Of a stretch of 64,000 nucleotides of DNA, positions 27,765-37,758 are shown in pieces. Position 1 is the stretch's first letter. Every line of letters begins with the position of its first letter. The position numbers were made by a program, and so were the translations under genes. Below the pieces are notes generated by a model. That model did not search any database. It was not told the origin of the DNA and was given only the letters and a program-made list of their open reading frames with translations. The DNA is from Apilactobacillus bombintestini (GTDB lineage: Bacteria > Bacillota > Bacilli > Lactobacillales > Lactobacillaceae): the NCBI RefSeq assembly GCF_003627035.1, contig NZ_CP032626.1, forward strand, positions 868,001 to 932,000, written 5' to 3'.

Positions 27765-28403
27765 CTATCTCCAGTAGTCAAAGTGTTGTTCTACTTTCTT
27801 CAATACCACTGTTAATACAGCTGTTAATGCTAAATAAAATACAGCTACTAAAATTAGTGGAACCAATGTAACATCACGTGCTGTTGCAATATTTCCTGCT
27901 TGTAGTAAATCACCTATACCTATTACGTAAACCAAAGATGAATCCTTTACTAAGTTGATTACTTCATTTCCAATTGATGGTAAAACAATCTTTACGACTT
28001 GTGGAATAACCACTTTAGTTAAGGTTTGCCATTTACTTAATCTAAGCATCTTAGCACTTTCAAATTGGTTGTCAGGAATAGATTGAAATCCACCTCTGAA
28101 AATTTCAGCAAAATAAGCTGCGTAATTTAAGGTGAATGCTACTAAAGCAGCTTCAAATCTTGGGAAAACAATTCCAATAATTGGCAATCCATAAAAAATG
28201 AAGATTAATTGTAATAACAATGGAGTTCCACGCATAATCCATACGTAAAATTCAAAAATTACTCTAATAAGTTTTTTTGCAGTTAATGCTAATGAAACTA
28301 ATATTCCTAAAGGAATAGATAATATGATGGTTAAAATAAAAATTTCTAATGTTGTTACTACCCCCGAAAACAATGACGGAAGTATCTCTAAAATATATTG
28401 CAT
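27765..28403 (-). CDS. Polar amino acid ABC transporter, permease
   Basis: A 212-residue permease of the HisMQ/GlnP family with about five membrane helices and the EAA loop around FESAKMLRLSKWQTLTKVVIPQ, which contacts the ATPase. First gene of the operon, behind a T-box leader, with GGGAGG 6 nt before the ATG. The operon continues into the two M16 peptidase genes with gaps of 1-3 nt, so those may be co-transcribed. Confidence 0.92.
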   Translation of the reverse strand: MQYILEILPSLFSGVVTTLEIFILTIILSIPLGILVSLALTAKKLIRVIFEFYVWIMRGTPLLLQLIFIFYGLPIIGIVFPRFEAALVAFTLNYAAYFAEIFRGGFQSIPDNQFESAKMLRLSKWQTLTKVVIPQVVKIVLPSIGNEVINLVKDSSLVYVIGIGDLLQAGNIATARDVTLVPLILVAVFYLALTAVLTVVLKKVEQHFDYWR

Positions 28404-28407
28404 CTAA

Positions 28408-28676
28408 CTTTCCTCCCTATGTAAAAAAACGTCCTTTCAGCAATATGCCAAAAGGACGTTATAAACGCGGTGCCACCTAATTTTCTACCTTGCTCGCGCA
28501 AAATAGCTCAGTGAGTCAAAGACTCGAAGATAACGGATTACACCGGAAATTCCTATTTACGTTCAGAATAACAACTCACAGGCGTGAATATTTAAAATAA
28601 ATGCTTAAATCTCACCAATCTTAAGCTCTCTTTGATTTATAAATAAATACATTCCTGATCAATGTCTTTAATATTA
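28408..28676 (-). promoter_or_regulatory. T-box leader of the amino acid transporter operon
   Basis: The minus strand has the T-box element AGGTGGCACCGCG and a terminator stem GTCCTTTTGGCA...GAAAGGAC with a T-run ahead of the permease gene. TGGC calls for a tRNA with discriminator G (for example Asn, Asp, Glu, Ser, Trp). The distal loop GATTGGTGAGA is visible. The best specifier I can find is AAC (Asn), followed by G and by TAAATA, which pairs with TATTTA at the base of stem I. A competing CAC (His) is disfavoured since tRNA-His has C at position 73. Specifier is tentative. Confidence 0.85.
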
Positions 28677-28682
28677 ATATAT

Positions 28683-28711
28683 AGAATAACTTAATTTTAC
28701 AATTAAATCAA
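28683..28711 (-). promoter_or_regulatory. Promoter of the transporter T-box transcript
   Basis: Minus-strand TTGATT (28706-28711), 17-nt spacer and TATTCT (28683-28688), immediately after the minD stop codon. No terminator for minD is seen before it. Confidence 0.65.
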
Positions 28712-28717
28712 TCTATA

Positions 28718-29527
28718 TTAATTATGTTTATGACTAAATAAATGTTTAAATCTTTCCCAGAAGCTTGGTTTAGCTAAATCAATCTTCATTAATGGGACAG
28801 TTCCGCCCTCTAATCTTCTAGCGACATTACGGTATCCTTGCGCTGTTGGATTATCAGGATTCATAACAATAGATTTACCACTATTGGAAGTACTAATTAC
28901 TTTATCATCATCTAAAATAATTCCTAATAAATCAATTCCTAAATGAGTAGTAATTTCATCAACATCCATATAACTGTCGTCTTCCATTAATGACTTTCTA
29001 ATACGGTTAATGATTAATTTTGGTGATTCTTGCAATGGATGTTGTTCTAATAATCCAATTACACGATCAGCATCTCTAACCGCAGATATTTCTGGAGTTG
29101 TAACTACAATAGCGCCATCAGCACCAGATACGGCATTAACAAATCCTTGTTCAATTCCCGCTGGGCAATCAATAAATACGTAATCAAAATCAGGCTTTAA
29201 TTCATCAACAATTCCTTTTACTTGTTCTTCATTTAAAGCAGTTTTATCAGTATTTTGAGCGGCTGGTAATAAGTATAATAAATCATCAAAGCGCTTATCT
29301 TTAACTAATGCTTGAACTAATTTAACTCTTCCAGTTGCCACATCAACAATATCATACATAACACGATTATCAAGACCCATAACAACGTCTAGGTTTCTTA
29401 AACCGATATCTAAGTCGATAAGACATACTCTCTTACCCATCATTGCTAAAGCAATTCCAATATTAGCACTTGAAGTTGTCTTTCCAACTCCACCTTTACC
29501 AGATGTAATTACAATGGCTTTTCCCAT
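28718..29527 (-). CDS. minD: Septum site-determining ATPase MinD
   Basis: A 269-residue MinD, the membrane-binding ATPase that positions MinC away from the cell centre and blocks polar septa. The deviant Walker A GKGGVGKTT is at 10-18, followed by DLDIGLRNLD and DCPAGIEQGF. The C-terminal amphipathic helix (SFWERFKHLFSH) anchors to the membrane. There is no minE nearby, as expected in Gram-positives where DivIVA supplies polarity. Its start overlaps the minC stop (TAATG). Confidence 0.96.
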   Translation of the reverse strand: MGKAIVITSGKGGVGKTTSSANIGIALAMMGKRVCLIDLDIGLRNLDVVMGLDNRVMYDIVDVATGRVKLVQALVKDKRFDDLLYLLPAAQNTDKTALNEEQVKGIVDELKPDFDYVFIDCPAGIEQGFVNAVSGADGAIVVTTPEISAVRDADRVIGLLEQHPLQESPKLIINRIRKSLMEDDSYMDVDEITTHLGIDLLGIILDDDKVISTSNSGKSIVMNPDNPTAQGYRNVARRLEGGTVPLMKIDLAKPSFWERFKHLFSHKHN

Positions 29528-30198
29528 TATTCAATGCCTCCAATTCGATTAAAGAATTTTGGATTAATCTCTTTTAGATTGTTTATTTTACCATAACTTA
29601 AAACATGTAAATCATTTACATAAATAACCGTCTTCGCGGAATCTTCAATGGGCTTGTCATCAACAATATCATATTGTTCTCCGACACGAACTTGTTGTGC
29701 AGTATGTAAATTTCCGATAATTAATTTGTTTTCATTATCAGGAAAACCAGCCTGTACAATTCCTTCAATTGTTCCCATATTAAAGATGTTTCCGGTAGCA
29801 AATAATTTACCACCTTCATGAATTTTACCAAAGAACAATACATCGCCATCGACGTTGACTTCTTGACCATTTCTTATAACACGGCTCATAACTTCAACGT
29901 TTCTTTCAGCCATTATCTTTTTAGATTCTTCTTTAGTAATTACATTAGATAAGAAACTACCTACTGATAAGTTATCATGTTCATTGACTAACTTAATAAT
30001 ATCATTTTTATCGTCTTGTGACATTATACGGTTACCCATTTGAACATTTAATTGTAATGTTTCGTCACTATTACTGTTTTTTTCAGACAAGCCATCTAGC
30101 AATTGTTTCAAATCTACTAGAATTTCTCGAATGCTTGCATTTTCTTTTATAATTAATTCATATCCCGCTTGGGTTCCTTTAAGTACTACAGATTGCAT
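29527..30198 (-). CDS. minC: Septum site-determining protein MinC
   Basis: A 223-residue MinC inhibitor of FtsZ polymerisation. The N-terminal domain (about 1-100) interacts with FtsZ; the C-terminal beta-helical domain (about 105-210) carries DVLFFGKIHEGGKLFATGNIFNMG and is the dimer and MinD interface. GAGGAG stands 9 nt upstream of the ATG. It is coupled to minD and follows mreD, a standard mreBCD-minCD cluster. Confidence 0.93.
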   Translation of the reverse strand: MQSVVLKGTQAGYELIIKENASIREILVDLKQLLDGLSEKNSNSDETLQLNVQMGNRIMSQDDKNDIIKLVNEHDNLSVGSFLSNVITKEESKKIMAERNVEVMSRVIRNGQEVNVDGDVLFFGKIHEGGKLFATGNIFNMGTIEGIVQAGFPDNENKLIIGNLHTAQQVRVGEQYDIVDDKPIEDSAKTVIYVNDLHVLSYGKINNLKEINPKFFNRIGGIE

Positions 30199-30230
30199 TA
30201 ACAGATACTCCTCTTATCTTCTATCTCTTC

Positions 30231-30749
30231 TTACTCAATTCGATCAAACATAACGCCAATAGGCACATATAACAGCAAAAATACAACTAGATTAAATGCT
30301 ATCGTAGGCAAAAATGCATGCGATAAAAAGAAGCTTCCAGCCATATTTGTAACACTCATCAATCGATTTAAAGCAAATGCAAAAAAATTAATAAATGCAA
30401 AGCTAATCACAAATTCTAGCATTGCTGTCAATATATTATATGGAAGATATTTATATAAAAGCTTTCCAATATAAATAGCTAATGGGAAAGCTAATACATA
30501 AATACCAATAATTCCACTATAATACCAATCATATAATAAACCAGCTAAAGCTGCCCACCATAAAACATGAATATCCATTCTACTAACGAAATACATATTA
30601 TAAAATAACCAAATAAATGTAATATTAGGAACGAATAATAAGTGTCCGAATAAAAGATGACTAAATATTAATGATATGGATCCATCTAAAAAGAAAGATA
30701 TGAACAAACCTATAATAAACACATATTTAACTGGAGAATGTTCTATCAT
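30231..30749 (-). CDS. mreD: Rod shape-determining protein MreD
   Basis: A 172-residue, very hydrophobic MreD with about five to six membrane helices, part of the elongasome with MreB and MreC. The ATG at 30749 is preferred to an in-frame GTG at 30758 because the GTG lies inside the ribosome binding site AGGGGTG. It comes 11 nt after mreC. Sequence conservation in this family is low; the assignment leans on topology and position. Confidence 0.88.
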   Translation of the reverse strand: MIEHSPVKYVFIIGLFISFFLDGSISLIFSHLLFGHLLFVPNITFIWLFYNMYFVSRMDIHVLWWAALAGLLYDWYYSGIIGIYVLAFPLAIYIGKLLYKYLPYNILTAMLEFVISFAFINFFAFALNRLMSVTNMAGSFFLSHAFLPTIAFNLVVFLLLYVPIGVMFDRIE

Positions 30750-30760
30750 AATATTCACCC

Positions 30761-31612
30761 CTATGACATCTTATTAATTACTGTAACGGCCTCTAAATCA
30801 TTCATATTAGCAGGAATTTTTACAAATATTTTGGAAGCTGTACCATAATCGTCTGTAGTTACTTTGGATACCTTTCCTACATATAATCCTTTAGGTGTTA
30901 CTCCACCTAAACCATTAGTAGATACAGTATCGCCGACTTTAATTTTAACTTTAGTATTCAAATGACCCATAATTAATTGACCCTTTTTACGATCATAGCC
31001 ATTAATAATACCATTTACAGTATCGCCATTCTTATTAGTAATTTCTACTGAGAACTTATCATCAGCATCTACAGTATCAGAAATTAATTCAACTTTACTA
31101 TTTGAATTGTTAACTTCGATAACTCTACCTACTAATCCTTTGCTAGCTAATACTGGCATATTCTTTGCTACTCCAGCAGATTTACCCTTATTGATAACAA
31201 ACTGGTTTTGCCATGCGGAAGGAGTTCTAATCAATGCTTCAGCAACGATAGGATGATAATCAGTTAAACCGTTTTTTATATCCAATTCACGTTTCAATTG
31301 AGCATTTTCACTTTGTAGTGCTTGATCTCTAACCTTGGTAGTAGCAATATTTTCAACTTGTGTCTTTAGTCTTTGATTCTCTTTATAAGTGTTAATCAAA
31401 TTGTTTATTGTTTCGCCGCCATGTCTTAACGCATTTGCTGGGGTTGCAATAGTCCAATTAGCTATTCCCACTACATCATTACCAAAGCGTTGAATAAAAG
31501 GTGGCATTGATTTCTTATTTCTAGTAGAAACTGAAAGAGAAATAAATCCCAAACATACTATGACTACTAGTATTACAGAAAACCACTTCTTTTTGGAGAA
31601 AAATTTACGCAT
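30761..31612 (-). CDS. mreC: Rod shape-determining protein MreC
   Basis: A 283-residue MreC: short cytoplasmic N-terminus, one membrane helix at about 11-28, a coiled coil at about 65-110, and the beta-rich extracytoplasmic domain with GLVGRVIEV and GDTVSTNGLGGVTPKGLYVG. It scaffolds cell wall elongation enzymes outside the membrane. GGAGGG is 7 nt before the ATG. Between it and mreB stands a GC-rich stem that may attenuate expression. Confidence 0.94.
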   Translation of the reverse strand: MRKFFSKKKWFSVILVVIVCLGFISLSVSTRNKKSMPPFIQRFGNDVVGIANWTIATPANALRHGGETINNLINTYKENQRLKTQVENIATTKVRDQALQSENAQLKRELDIKNGLTDYHPIVAEALIRTPSAWQNQFVINKGKSAGVAKNMPVLASKGLVGRVIEVNNSNSKVELISDTVDADDKFSVEITNKNGDTVNGIINGYDRKKGQLIMGHLNTKVKIKVGDTVSTNGLGGVTPKGLYVGKVSKVTTDDYGTASKIFVKIPANMNDLEAVTVINKMS

Positions 31613-31631
31613 TATTCAACCCTCCAACTAG

Positions 31632-31666
31632 CAAATAAGCGGGAAGCTAAACTCCCCGCTTATTTA
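31632..31666 (-). terminator. Hairpin between mreB and mreC, possible attenuator
   Basis: AAATAAGCGGG and CCCGCTTATTT form an 11-bp stem right after the mreB stop. The following bases are not a clean T-run, so it may be a partial terminator or an mRNA-stabilising stem between mreB and mreC. Confidence 0.55.
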
Positions 31667-31668
31667 AA

Positions 31669-32673
31669 CTATTTTCTCTTCATTATATCAATACTTTTTA
31701 GTGATTCACCAGTTCCGATTGCAACACAATCTAGCGGGTTCTTAGCGATAGAAACTGGAACTTTAGTTGCTTCTGAAATAACTTGAGGTAAGTTCTTTAG
31801 TAAAGCTCCACCACCAGTTAATACGATACCATGATCAATTACATCAGCTGAAATTTCAGGAGATGTTTCTTCTAGAGTTTCCTTAACAGTTCCAATAATT
31901 TCTTGAATTGGTTCTGCAATAGCTTCAGCAACATCTTCAGCTGAAATTTCAATACTCTTTGGTAAACCAGTTAATAGATATCTACCACGAATAGTTACGT
32001 TTTCAATATCTTTTGCCGCTTCAATAGAAGCTGAACCGATATCCCACTTTAATTTTTCAGCGGTTCTTTCACCAATTAATAGGTTGTACTTCTTACGAAT
32101 GTATGCAGCAATAGCATCATTCAAACGATCACCAGCTACACGCAATGATCTGCTTGAAACAATACCACCTAATGAAATAGTAGCAACATCAGTAGTTCCA
32201 CCACCAATGTCAACAACCATACTACCAGTTGGATCCATAATTGGTAATCCTGCCCCGATAGCTGCAGCAAATGGTTCTTCAATGACATAAGCATCTTTAG
32301 CACCAGCTACACGTGTAGCATCAATAACAGCTCTCTTTTCAACTGCAGTAATACCACTTGGTACACAAACCATAACGTATGGCTTACCAGCTGCATGACC
32401 TACTGTCTTATTAATGTAGTATTTCAACATAGTTACAGTAGTTTCGTAGTCAGCAATAACACCATCTTTCATAGGTCTAATTGCTGAAATAGATGCTGGA
32501 GTACGACCAATCATATCTCTAGCTTCTTGTCCTACTGCTACGATTTCTCCAGTTTTAGTGTTTTTAGCAACAACTGAAGGTTCTCTTAATACAATTTCTT
32601 TACCGTCAACGTAAACAATTGTATTAGCAGTACCTAAATCAATTCCAATGTTTTTAGTTCCAAATCCAAACAC
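31669..32673 (-). CDS. mreB: Rod shape-determining actin homologue MreB
   Basis: A 334-residue actin-like MreB that forms membrane-bound filaments organising lateral wall synthesis. The phosphate-1 motif [22 protein letters not shown] (phosphate 2) and adenosine motif [13 protein letters not shown] are intact. The start is a GTG preceded by AAGGGATG; no closer ATG exists. It leads mreBCD-minCD. A second MreB-type gene (mbl) lies at 55687-56676, so two isoforms are encoded in this window. Confidence 0.96.
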   Translation of the reverse strand: MFGFGTKNIGIDLGTANTIVYVDGKEIVLREPSVVAKNTKTGEIVAVGQEARDMIGRTPASISAIRPMKDGVIADYETTVTMLKYYINKTVGHAAGKPYVMVCVPSGITAVEKRAVIDATRVAGAKDAYVIEEPFAAAIGAGLPIMDPTGSMVVDIGGGTTDVATISLGGIVSSRSLRVAGDRLNDAIAAYIRKKYNLLIGERTAEKLKWDIGSASIEAAKDIENVTIRGRYLLTGLPKSIEISAEDVAEAIAEPIQEIIGTVKETLEETSPEISADVIDHGIVLTGGGALLKNLPQVISEATKVPVSIAKNPLDCVAIGTGESLKSIDIMKRK

Positions 32674-32829
32674 AATTTTTCATCCCTTCATAATACATTT
32701 GGTGGGCTAATTTTATAAATTCACCATTTTAGTATAACATAGTTATTTTCTTATTTTAATAACATTATCTAGTGTATACGATTTTTGTATAATTATCATT
32801 AATCTTTTAAAAATTTAATCAAAAAGTTG

Positions 32830-34140
32830 TTACTTTGTAACAAAAAGTTTTCTTACATCTGATATGAAATATAATGAACCCGTTATCAACATCATATCAT
32901 CATCTGACATTTCGTTGGCCACTTTGGCAACAGCCATGTGCCAATCACTTTCAAAAGAAACTGGGTTAACAGATTGTATATTCTTAATAATTTTAGGCAT
33001 ATCAACCGCTTTCCTATTTCCATATGCTTGAAATTCAGTTAATGTCATATGAACATTAGACAACTTACCTAAAGTGTTTAGCATTTCCATATAATTTTTA
33101 TCAGACAAAATAGCAATAATTATATGAACATCTATATTTCTAAAGTGTTCAGTTATTAACTTACTAATCTCTTGGACAGCATCAATATTATGTGCTCCAT
33201 CTAATACCACTATCGGTGTATCATTAACCCTTTCAAAGCGACCGGCCCATTGCGTATTTAACAATCCATTTGAAATAGCAAAGTTATTAACATCTTCGCT
33301 ATTTTGTAGTTGATATTCAATATAAGCTTTAATTGCACAAGAAGCATTATCTATTTGATAATCACCGACCATTTTAATTACTAAATGTCGAATTAATCTA
33401 TCTTCATCTTCGTAATCAAATTCTTGTTTCCATCCCGTATTAGTACGGTGGCTGGTTGTTTTAAATTGTTGATTCAAAATTGTTATAGGAGCTTGCTTAC
33501 TAGAAGCTTGTTCTTTAATAACATTTAAAGGTGATGGTGCAATATTTCCTACAACCACTGGAGTTTTTTCCTTAATGATACCTGCTTTTTGAAAGGCAAT
33601 TTTCTCTAAAGTATCCCCTAAAATTTGCATATGATCCATTCCAATAGTAGTAATAACTGAAACTTTAGGATTCAATACATTAGTTGAGTCTAGTAAACCA
33701 CCAATTCCAACTTCTACAATTACTACATCAACTGGATGTTTAGCAAAATACAAAAACATCATTGCAGTAACTACTTCGAATTCAGTAGGTGCTCTACTCT
33801 GTAATTGTACATCTAGTTGCTCTACTATGGGCTTAATTTGTTCTACTAATTTAATTAATTCGCTGTCAGATATCGGATTACCATCAACACTTATTCTTTC
33901 ATTAAATCGAATCAAAAATGGTGAAGTAAATGTCCCTACTTTTTTACCATCTGCTTGAAATATATTTCTTAGATAGGCAACTGTAGATCCCTTTCCATTA
34001 GTTCCGGCTACATGAATGGCATTTATATCTTCCTGTGGATTATCCAGTTTACTTAGTAGCAATTTCATGGTTTCTAAATCTGGATTTTTCTTAAATCGAT
34101 GGCGTCCATGAATAAACTCTAAAGCTTGTTGATAATTCAT
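32830..34140 (-). CDS. folC: Bifunctional folylpolyglutamate/dihydrofolate synthase FolC
   Basis: A 436-residue Mur-ligase-fold FolC that adds glutamates to folates. The P-loop GTNGKGSTV at about 46-54, GLLDSTNVL, and the C-terminal DGAHNIDAVQE are intact. GGAAGG stands upstream of the ATG. It follows valS, separated by a terminator, an arrangement widespread in Bacilli. Whether it retains dihydrofolate synthase activity cannot be told from sequence alone. Confidence 0.94.
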   Translation of the reverse strand: MNYQQALEFIHGRHRFKKNPDLETMKLLLSKLDNPQEDINAIHVAGTNGKGSTVAYLRNIFQADGKKVGTFTSPFLIRFNERISVDGNPISDSELIKLVEQIKPIVEQLDVQLQSRAPTEFEVVTAMMFLYFAKHPVDVVIVEVGIGGLLDSTNVLNPKVSVITTIGMDHMQILGDTLEKIAFQKAGIIKEKTPVVVGNIAPSPLNVIKEQASSKQAPITILNQQFKTTSHRTNTGWKQEFDYEDEDRLIRHLVIKMVGDYQIDNASCAIKAYIEYQLQNSEDVNNFAISNGLLNTQWAGRFERVNDTPIVVLDGAHNIDAVQEISKLITEHFRNIDVHIIIAILSDKNYMEMLNTLGKLSNVHMTLTEFQAYGNRKAVDMPKIIKNIQSVNPVSFESDWHMAVAKVANEMSDDDMMLITGSLYFISDVRKLFVTK

Positions 34141-34155
34141 TTTTGCCTTCCTTTC

Positions 34156-34188
34156 AAAAAAGCCGAGCTAAATGCCCGGCTTTTTTAT
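34156..34188 (-). terminator. Terminator after valS
   Basis: AAAAGCCGGGC and GCTCGGCTTTTTT form the stem with a T-run on the minus strand, between valS and folC. Confidence 0.85.
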
Positions 34189-36849
34189 CTATTGTTGACT
34201 TTTAATTTCTTCAAGTCGTTCTTTGGCAGCATCTAACTTAGATTGATTATCAGCTTTCTTTTCTTTTTCAGCATCAACCACTTGTTCAGGTGCGTTTGCC
34301 ACAAACTTTTCATTAGAAAGTTTCTTTTCAGCACGTTGTACTTCAAAGGTATAATTTTCAATTTCTTTTTGAATACGTTTGATTTCTTCATCTAAATCAA
34401 CTAATTCAGCTAAAGGAATGCTAATTTCAGCATCTGTAATAATTCCAGTCATTGATAACTTAGGTGCTTGTACATCAGAACCAACACTTAGTTCTTTTGG
34501 ATGACAGAAACGATCAATGTAGTGTTTGTTTTCTTCAAAGATATTCTTTAGTTCATCATTATCAGTCTTGATTAATAAATCAATTGATGATGACATTGGT
34601 GCATTAGCTTTTGCACGAATATTTCTAACAACCTTAATCAATTCAATTAAGGCTGACATATCTTTTTCAGCTTTAGCATCATTAAATTCATCATGATTTA
34701 CTGGGTATGGTGCAACCACAATGGATTTACCTTCATGAGGCATTGTTAACCAAATCTTTTCAGTAACAAATGGCATCATTGGGTGCATTAACTTCAAGAT
34801 TTTGTCTAAGACATATGCTAATACATTACGAGTATTTTCTTTAGCTTTTACATCTTCACCGTTTAAAGTTTCCTTACTCATTTCAATGTACCAGTCACAG
34901 AAATCATTCCAAATAAAGTCATAAAGTGCACGACCAGCTTCACCAAAATTGTACTTTTCAAATAAATCAGTAACTTGGTTAACTAAGTTATTTAATTTAC
35001 TTAGAATCCATCTATCAGCTAAATTCCATTCTGATGAATCAGGTAATTCAGGCTTTTCCATGTCCCCTAAGTTCATAATTACGTAACGACTAGCGTTCCA
35101 TAATTTATTGATAAAGTTCCATGCGGATTCAATCTTTTCATAACTAAAACGAACATCTTGTCCAGCCGTATTACCAGTAGCTAAGAACCAACGTAATGAA
35201 TCAACACCATATTTATCAATAACATCCATAGGGTCAATACCATTACCTAATGATTTACTCATCTTACGACCTTGTGAATCTCTCATTAAACCGTGTAGTA
35301 ATACATCTTTAAATGGACGACGTTTAGTAAATGTTAAACTTTGGAAAATCATTCTTGATACCCAGAAGAAGATAATATCGTAACCAGTAACTAAAGTATT
35401 AGTTGGGAAGTAACGTTTAAAGTCTTCTGAATCTTCATTAGGCCAACCTAATGTTGAGAATGGCCATAATGCTGATGAGAACCAAGTATCTAGGACATCA
35501 TGATCTTGTTCCCAGTTTTCAGCATCTTTAGGTGCTTCCATTCCAACGTAAGTTTCACCAGTTTTCTTGTTGTACCATGCAGGAATTCTGTGTCCCCACC
35601 ATAGTTGTCTTGAAATTACCCAATCATGAATGTTTTCCATCCATTGTGTAAAGGTATGTTCAAAACGTTCTGGAACAAAGTTAACTTTATCATCTGTTGA
35701 TTGATTCTTAATAGCTTTTTCAGCTAATGGTTTCATCTTAACAAACCATTGGGTAGATAATCTTGATTCTACTTGTACACCAGTTCTTTCTGAGTGTCCA
35801 ACAGCGTGCACAATTGGTTCAATTTTTAGCATGTAGCCTTGGTCTCTCAAATCGTTAACCATAGCTTTTCTAGCTTCAAAACGATCCATACCTTCATATT
35901 TTCCAGCATTTTCGTTCATAGTTGCGTCACCATTCATGGTGTTAATACGCTTCAAATCATGGCGGTTACCAACCTTAAAGTCATTAGGATCATGGGCTGG
36001 AGTAATTTTAACCATTCCAGTACCAAATTCAGGGTCTACATATTGGTCAGCAATGATTGGAATTTCTCTTTTAACTAGAGGAACCATAATCTTTTTACCA
36101 ACAATATCTTTGTATCTATCATCATCAGGGTTAACGGCTACAGCAACATCCCCAAACATAGTTTCAGGACGAGTAGTTGCAATTTCGATGTAATCTTTAC
36201 CGTTAAATTTAGTTCCATCTACGAATGGGTATTTAACATGGTAAAAAGCACCCTTATCATCCTTATGGATAACTTCAATATCTGACAATGCAGTTTGTGC
36301 TTGTGGATCCCAGTTAATGATGTATTGACCACGGTAAATTAATCCTTGTTTGTATAAATCAACAAAGACTTTACGAACAGCTTTAGATAATCCATCATCT
36401 AGAGTAAATCTTTCACGACTGTAATCTAATGAAAGACCCATCTTAGCCCATTGTTTCTTAATGGTAGCTGCATATTCATCTTTCCATTCCCAAACTTTTT
36501 CAACAAACTTTTCACGGCCTAAATCATAGCGTGAAATACCTTGTTCACGTAGTTTAGCTTCCACTTTAGCTTGTGTAGCAATACCAGCATGATCCATTCC
36601 TGGAACCCATACAGTATCGTAACCTAACATTCTCTTTTGACGGATTAACATATCTTGTAATGTTGTATCCCATGCATGTCCTAAATGCAATTTACCAGTA
36701 ACATTTGGTGGAGGTAAAACGATTGAATAAGGTTTTGCTTTTTTGTCTCCACTAGGTTTAAAAACATCTTGTTCCAACCATTTGTCATAACGGCCTGATT
36801 CAACGGCATTATGATCATACTTGGTTGACATTTCGGTTTCTTTTGCCAT
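34189..36849 (-). CDS. valS: Valyl-tRNA synthetase
   Basis: An 886-residue class I valyl-tRNA synthetase. The HIGH motif is GKLHLGHAW near residue 50, the KMSKS motif is [11 protein letters not shown] near 530, and a CP1 editing domain lies between. The C-terminal coiled coil (about 810-880) that clamps the tRNA is visible. The ATG at 36849 follows GGAGGG by 6 nt; the longer frame begins within the ribosome site. Controlled by a valine T-box. Confidence 0.97.
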   Translation of the reverse strand: MAKETEMSTKYDHNAVESGRYDKWLEQDVFKPSGDKKAKPYSIVLPPPNVTGKLHLGHAWDTTLQDMLIRQKRMLGYDTVWVPGMDHAGIATQAKVEAKLREQGISRYDLGREKFVEKVWEWKDEYAATIKKQWAKMGLSLDYSRERFTLDDGLSKAVRKVFVDLYKQGLIYRGQYIINWDPQAQTALSDIEVIHKDDKGAFYHVKYPFVDGTKFNGKDYIEIATTRPETMFGDVAVAVNPDDDRYKDIVGKKIMVPLVKREIPIIADQYVDPEFGTGMVKITPAHDPNDFKVGNRHDLKRINTMNGDATMNENAGKYEGMDRFEARKAMVNDLRDQGYMLKIEPIVHAVGHSERTGVQVESRLSTQWFVKMKPLAEKAIKNQSTDDKVNFVPERFEHTFTQWMENIHDWVISRQLWWGHRIPAWYNKKTGETYVGMEAPKDAENWEQDHDVLDTWFSSALWPFSTLGWPNEDSEDFKRYFPTNTLVTGYDIIFFWVSRMIFQSLTFTKRRPFKDVLLHGLMRDSQGRKMSKSLGNGIDPMDVIDKYGVDSLRWFLATGNTAGQDVRFSYEKIESAWNFINKLWNASRYVIMNLGDMEKPELPDSSEWNLADRWILSKLNNLVNQVTDLFEKYNFGEAGRALYDFIWNDFCDWYIEMSKETLNGEDVKAKENTRNVLAYVLDKILKLMHPMMPFVTEKIWLTMPHEGKSIVVAPYPVNHDEFNDAKAEKDMSALIELIKVVRNIRAKANAPMSSSIDLLIKTDNDELKNIFEENKHYIDRFCHPKELSVGSDVQAPKLSMTGIITDAEISIPLAELVDLDEEIKRIQKEIENYTFEVQRAEKKLSNEKFVANAPEQVVDAEKEKKADNQSKLDAAKERLEEIKSQQ

Positions 36850-36854
36850 TTTTT

Positions 36855-37106
36855 CTCCCTCCAATAAAAAAGCACTTCATCCTTAATAGGACGAAGTGCT
36901 CGCGGTACCACCTAATTTAAAGTATAAATATACTTTCTCTTATACCAGTTAACGATGGCCCGTTCATATCTAAATTAATAATATCAATATGAATGCTAAC
37001 AAGTTACTTTCTTTCATTTGATAGAAAGGTGTTTCACCTATTCACCTTTTCTCTGTGACTAATCAAGAATGAAATACTCTCTTGCTCTCTGCATTTAACT
37101 CTATAC
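36855..37106 (-). promoter_or_regulatory. T-box leader controlling valS, specifier GTA (Val)
   Basis: On the minus strand AGGTGGTACCGCG is followed by a strong stem AGCACTTCGTCC...GGATGAAGTGCT and a T-run. A stem I distal hairpin closed by GGTG and CACC precedes GAAAGTAA, in which GTA is followed by a purine and by CTTG, which pairs with CAAG at the stem base. TGGT fits the A discriminator of tRNA-Val. Confidence 0.92.
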
Positions 37107-37111
37107 AGAAT

Positions 37112-37140
37112 ATATTAGACAATTTTAGATGAATCGTCAA
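37112..37140 (-). promoter_or_regulatory. Promoter of the valS T-box transcript
   Basis: TTGACG (37135-37140), 17-nt spacer, TAATAT (37112-37117) on the minus strand, starting 3 nt beyond the tpx stop. Confidence 0.88.
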
Positions 37141-37142
37141 CA

Positions 37143-37640
37143 CTATTTATTTAACTTTTCAGCAACAGCTTCAGCTTTTCTGTAATCTGGTTGTTCACCA
37201 ATTTCACTTACAACTTCTCTGTAAACAATTTTTCCTTCATTATCAACGGCGAAAACGGTTCTAGCAAGAGCATCTAAATCTTTAACGTATGTTCCAGTTG
37301 CCTTACCAAAAGAAAAATCTTGATCAGATAACAAGTTCATACTTTTTACACCCTTAGCTGCACACCAATTCTTTTGATCTTCAACAGTGTTTTTAGATAC
37401 TGTATAAAAATCAACGTTCTCAAATTTATCAGCACGGCGGTTAAAGTGTTTTGTTTCTAAACTACAAGCTCTAGAATTTACATCAGGAACTGTTAGTATC
37501 AATGCTGGTTTATTCTTTAAATTATCCTTGGTAAATTCATTACCATTGGCATCTAGTACTTTAAAATCAGGTAAAAATTCTCCTTCATTAATTGGTTCTT
37601 TGTTTGTTTCTACTGGTTTTCCAATAAATGTTAATTTCAT
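37143..37640 (-). CDS. tpx: Thiol peroxidase Tpx
   Basis: A 165-residue atypical 2-Cys peroxiredoxin that reduces hydrogen peroxide and alkyl peroxides using thioredoxin. The peroxidatic Cys59 sits in PDVNSRACS; the motif PxxxSxxC carries Ser where Tpx usually has Thr, an allowed change. The resolving Cys93 lies in NWCAAKGV. The ATG at 37640 follows AAGGAG. It has its own promoter. The two thioredoxins in this window are candidate reductants, an inference. Confidence 0.94.
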   Translation of the reverse strand: MKLTFIGKPVETNKEPINEGEFLPDFKVLDANGNEFTKDNLKNKPALILTVPDVNSRACSLETKHFNRRADKFENVDFYTVSKNTVEDQKNWCAAKGVKSMNLLSDQDFSFGKATGTYVKDLDALARTVFAVDNEGKIVYREVVSEIGEQPDYRKAEAVAEKLNK

Positions 37641-37675
37641 TTTTATATTCTCCTTAACGATATTTCTATTCATTA

Positions 37676-37704
37676 AAAATACAACTTACACGATTAAATT
37701 GCAA
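37676..37704 (-). promoter_or_regulatory. Probable tpx promoter
   Basis: TTGCAA (37699-37704), 17-nt spacer, TATTTT (37676-37681) on the minus strand ahead of tpx. Confidence 0.55.
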
Positions 37705-37718
37705 GCAAAAAGATATTC

Positions 37719-37757
37719 TAAAAAAAGAGACTAACTAAAATAGTTAGTCTCTCTTTT
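37719..37757 (-). terminator. Terminator after thiI
   Basis: AGAGACTAACTA and its complement form a long stem with T-rich end on the minus strand, right after thiI. Confidence 0.88.
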
Positions 37758-37758
37758 C

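Noticed and set aside
28590-28600. CAC as histidine specifier for the transporter T-box
   Set aside because: The T-box core reads TGGC, which needs a G discriminator, while bacterial tRNA-His has C73 and would need TGGG. Stem pairing around CAC is also shorter than for AAC.
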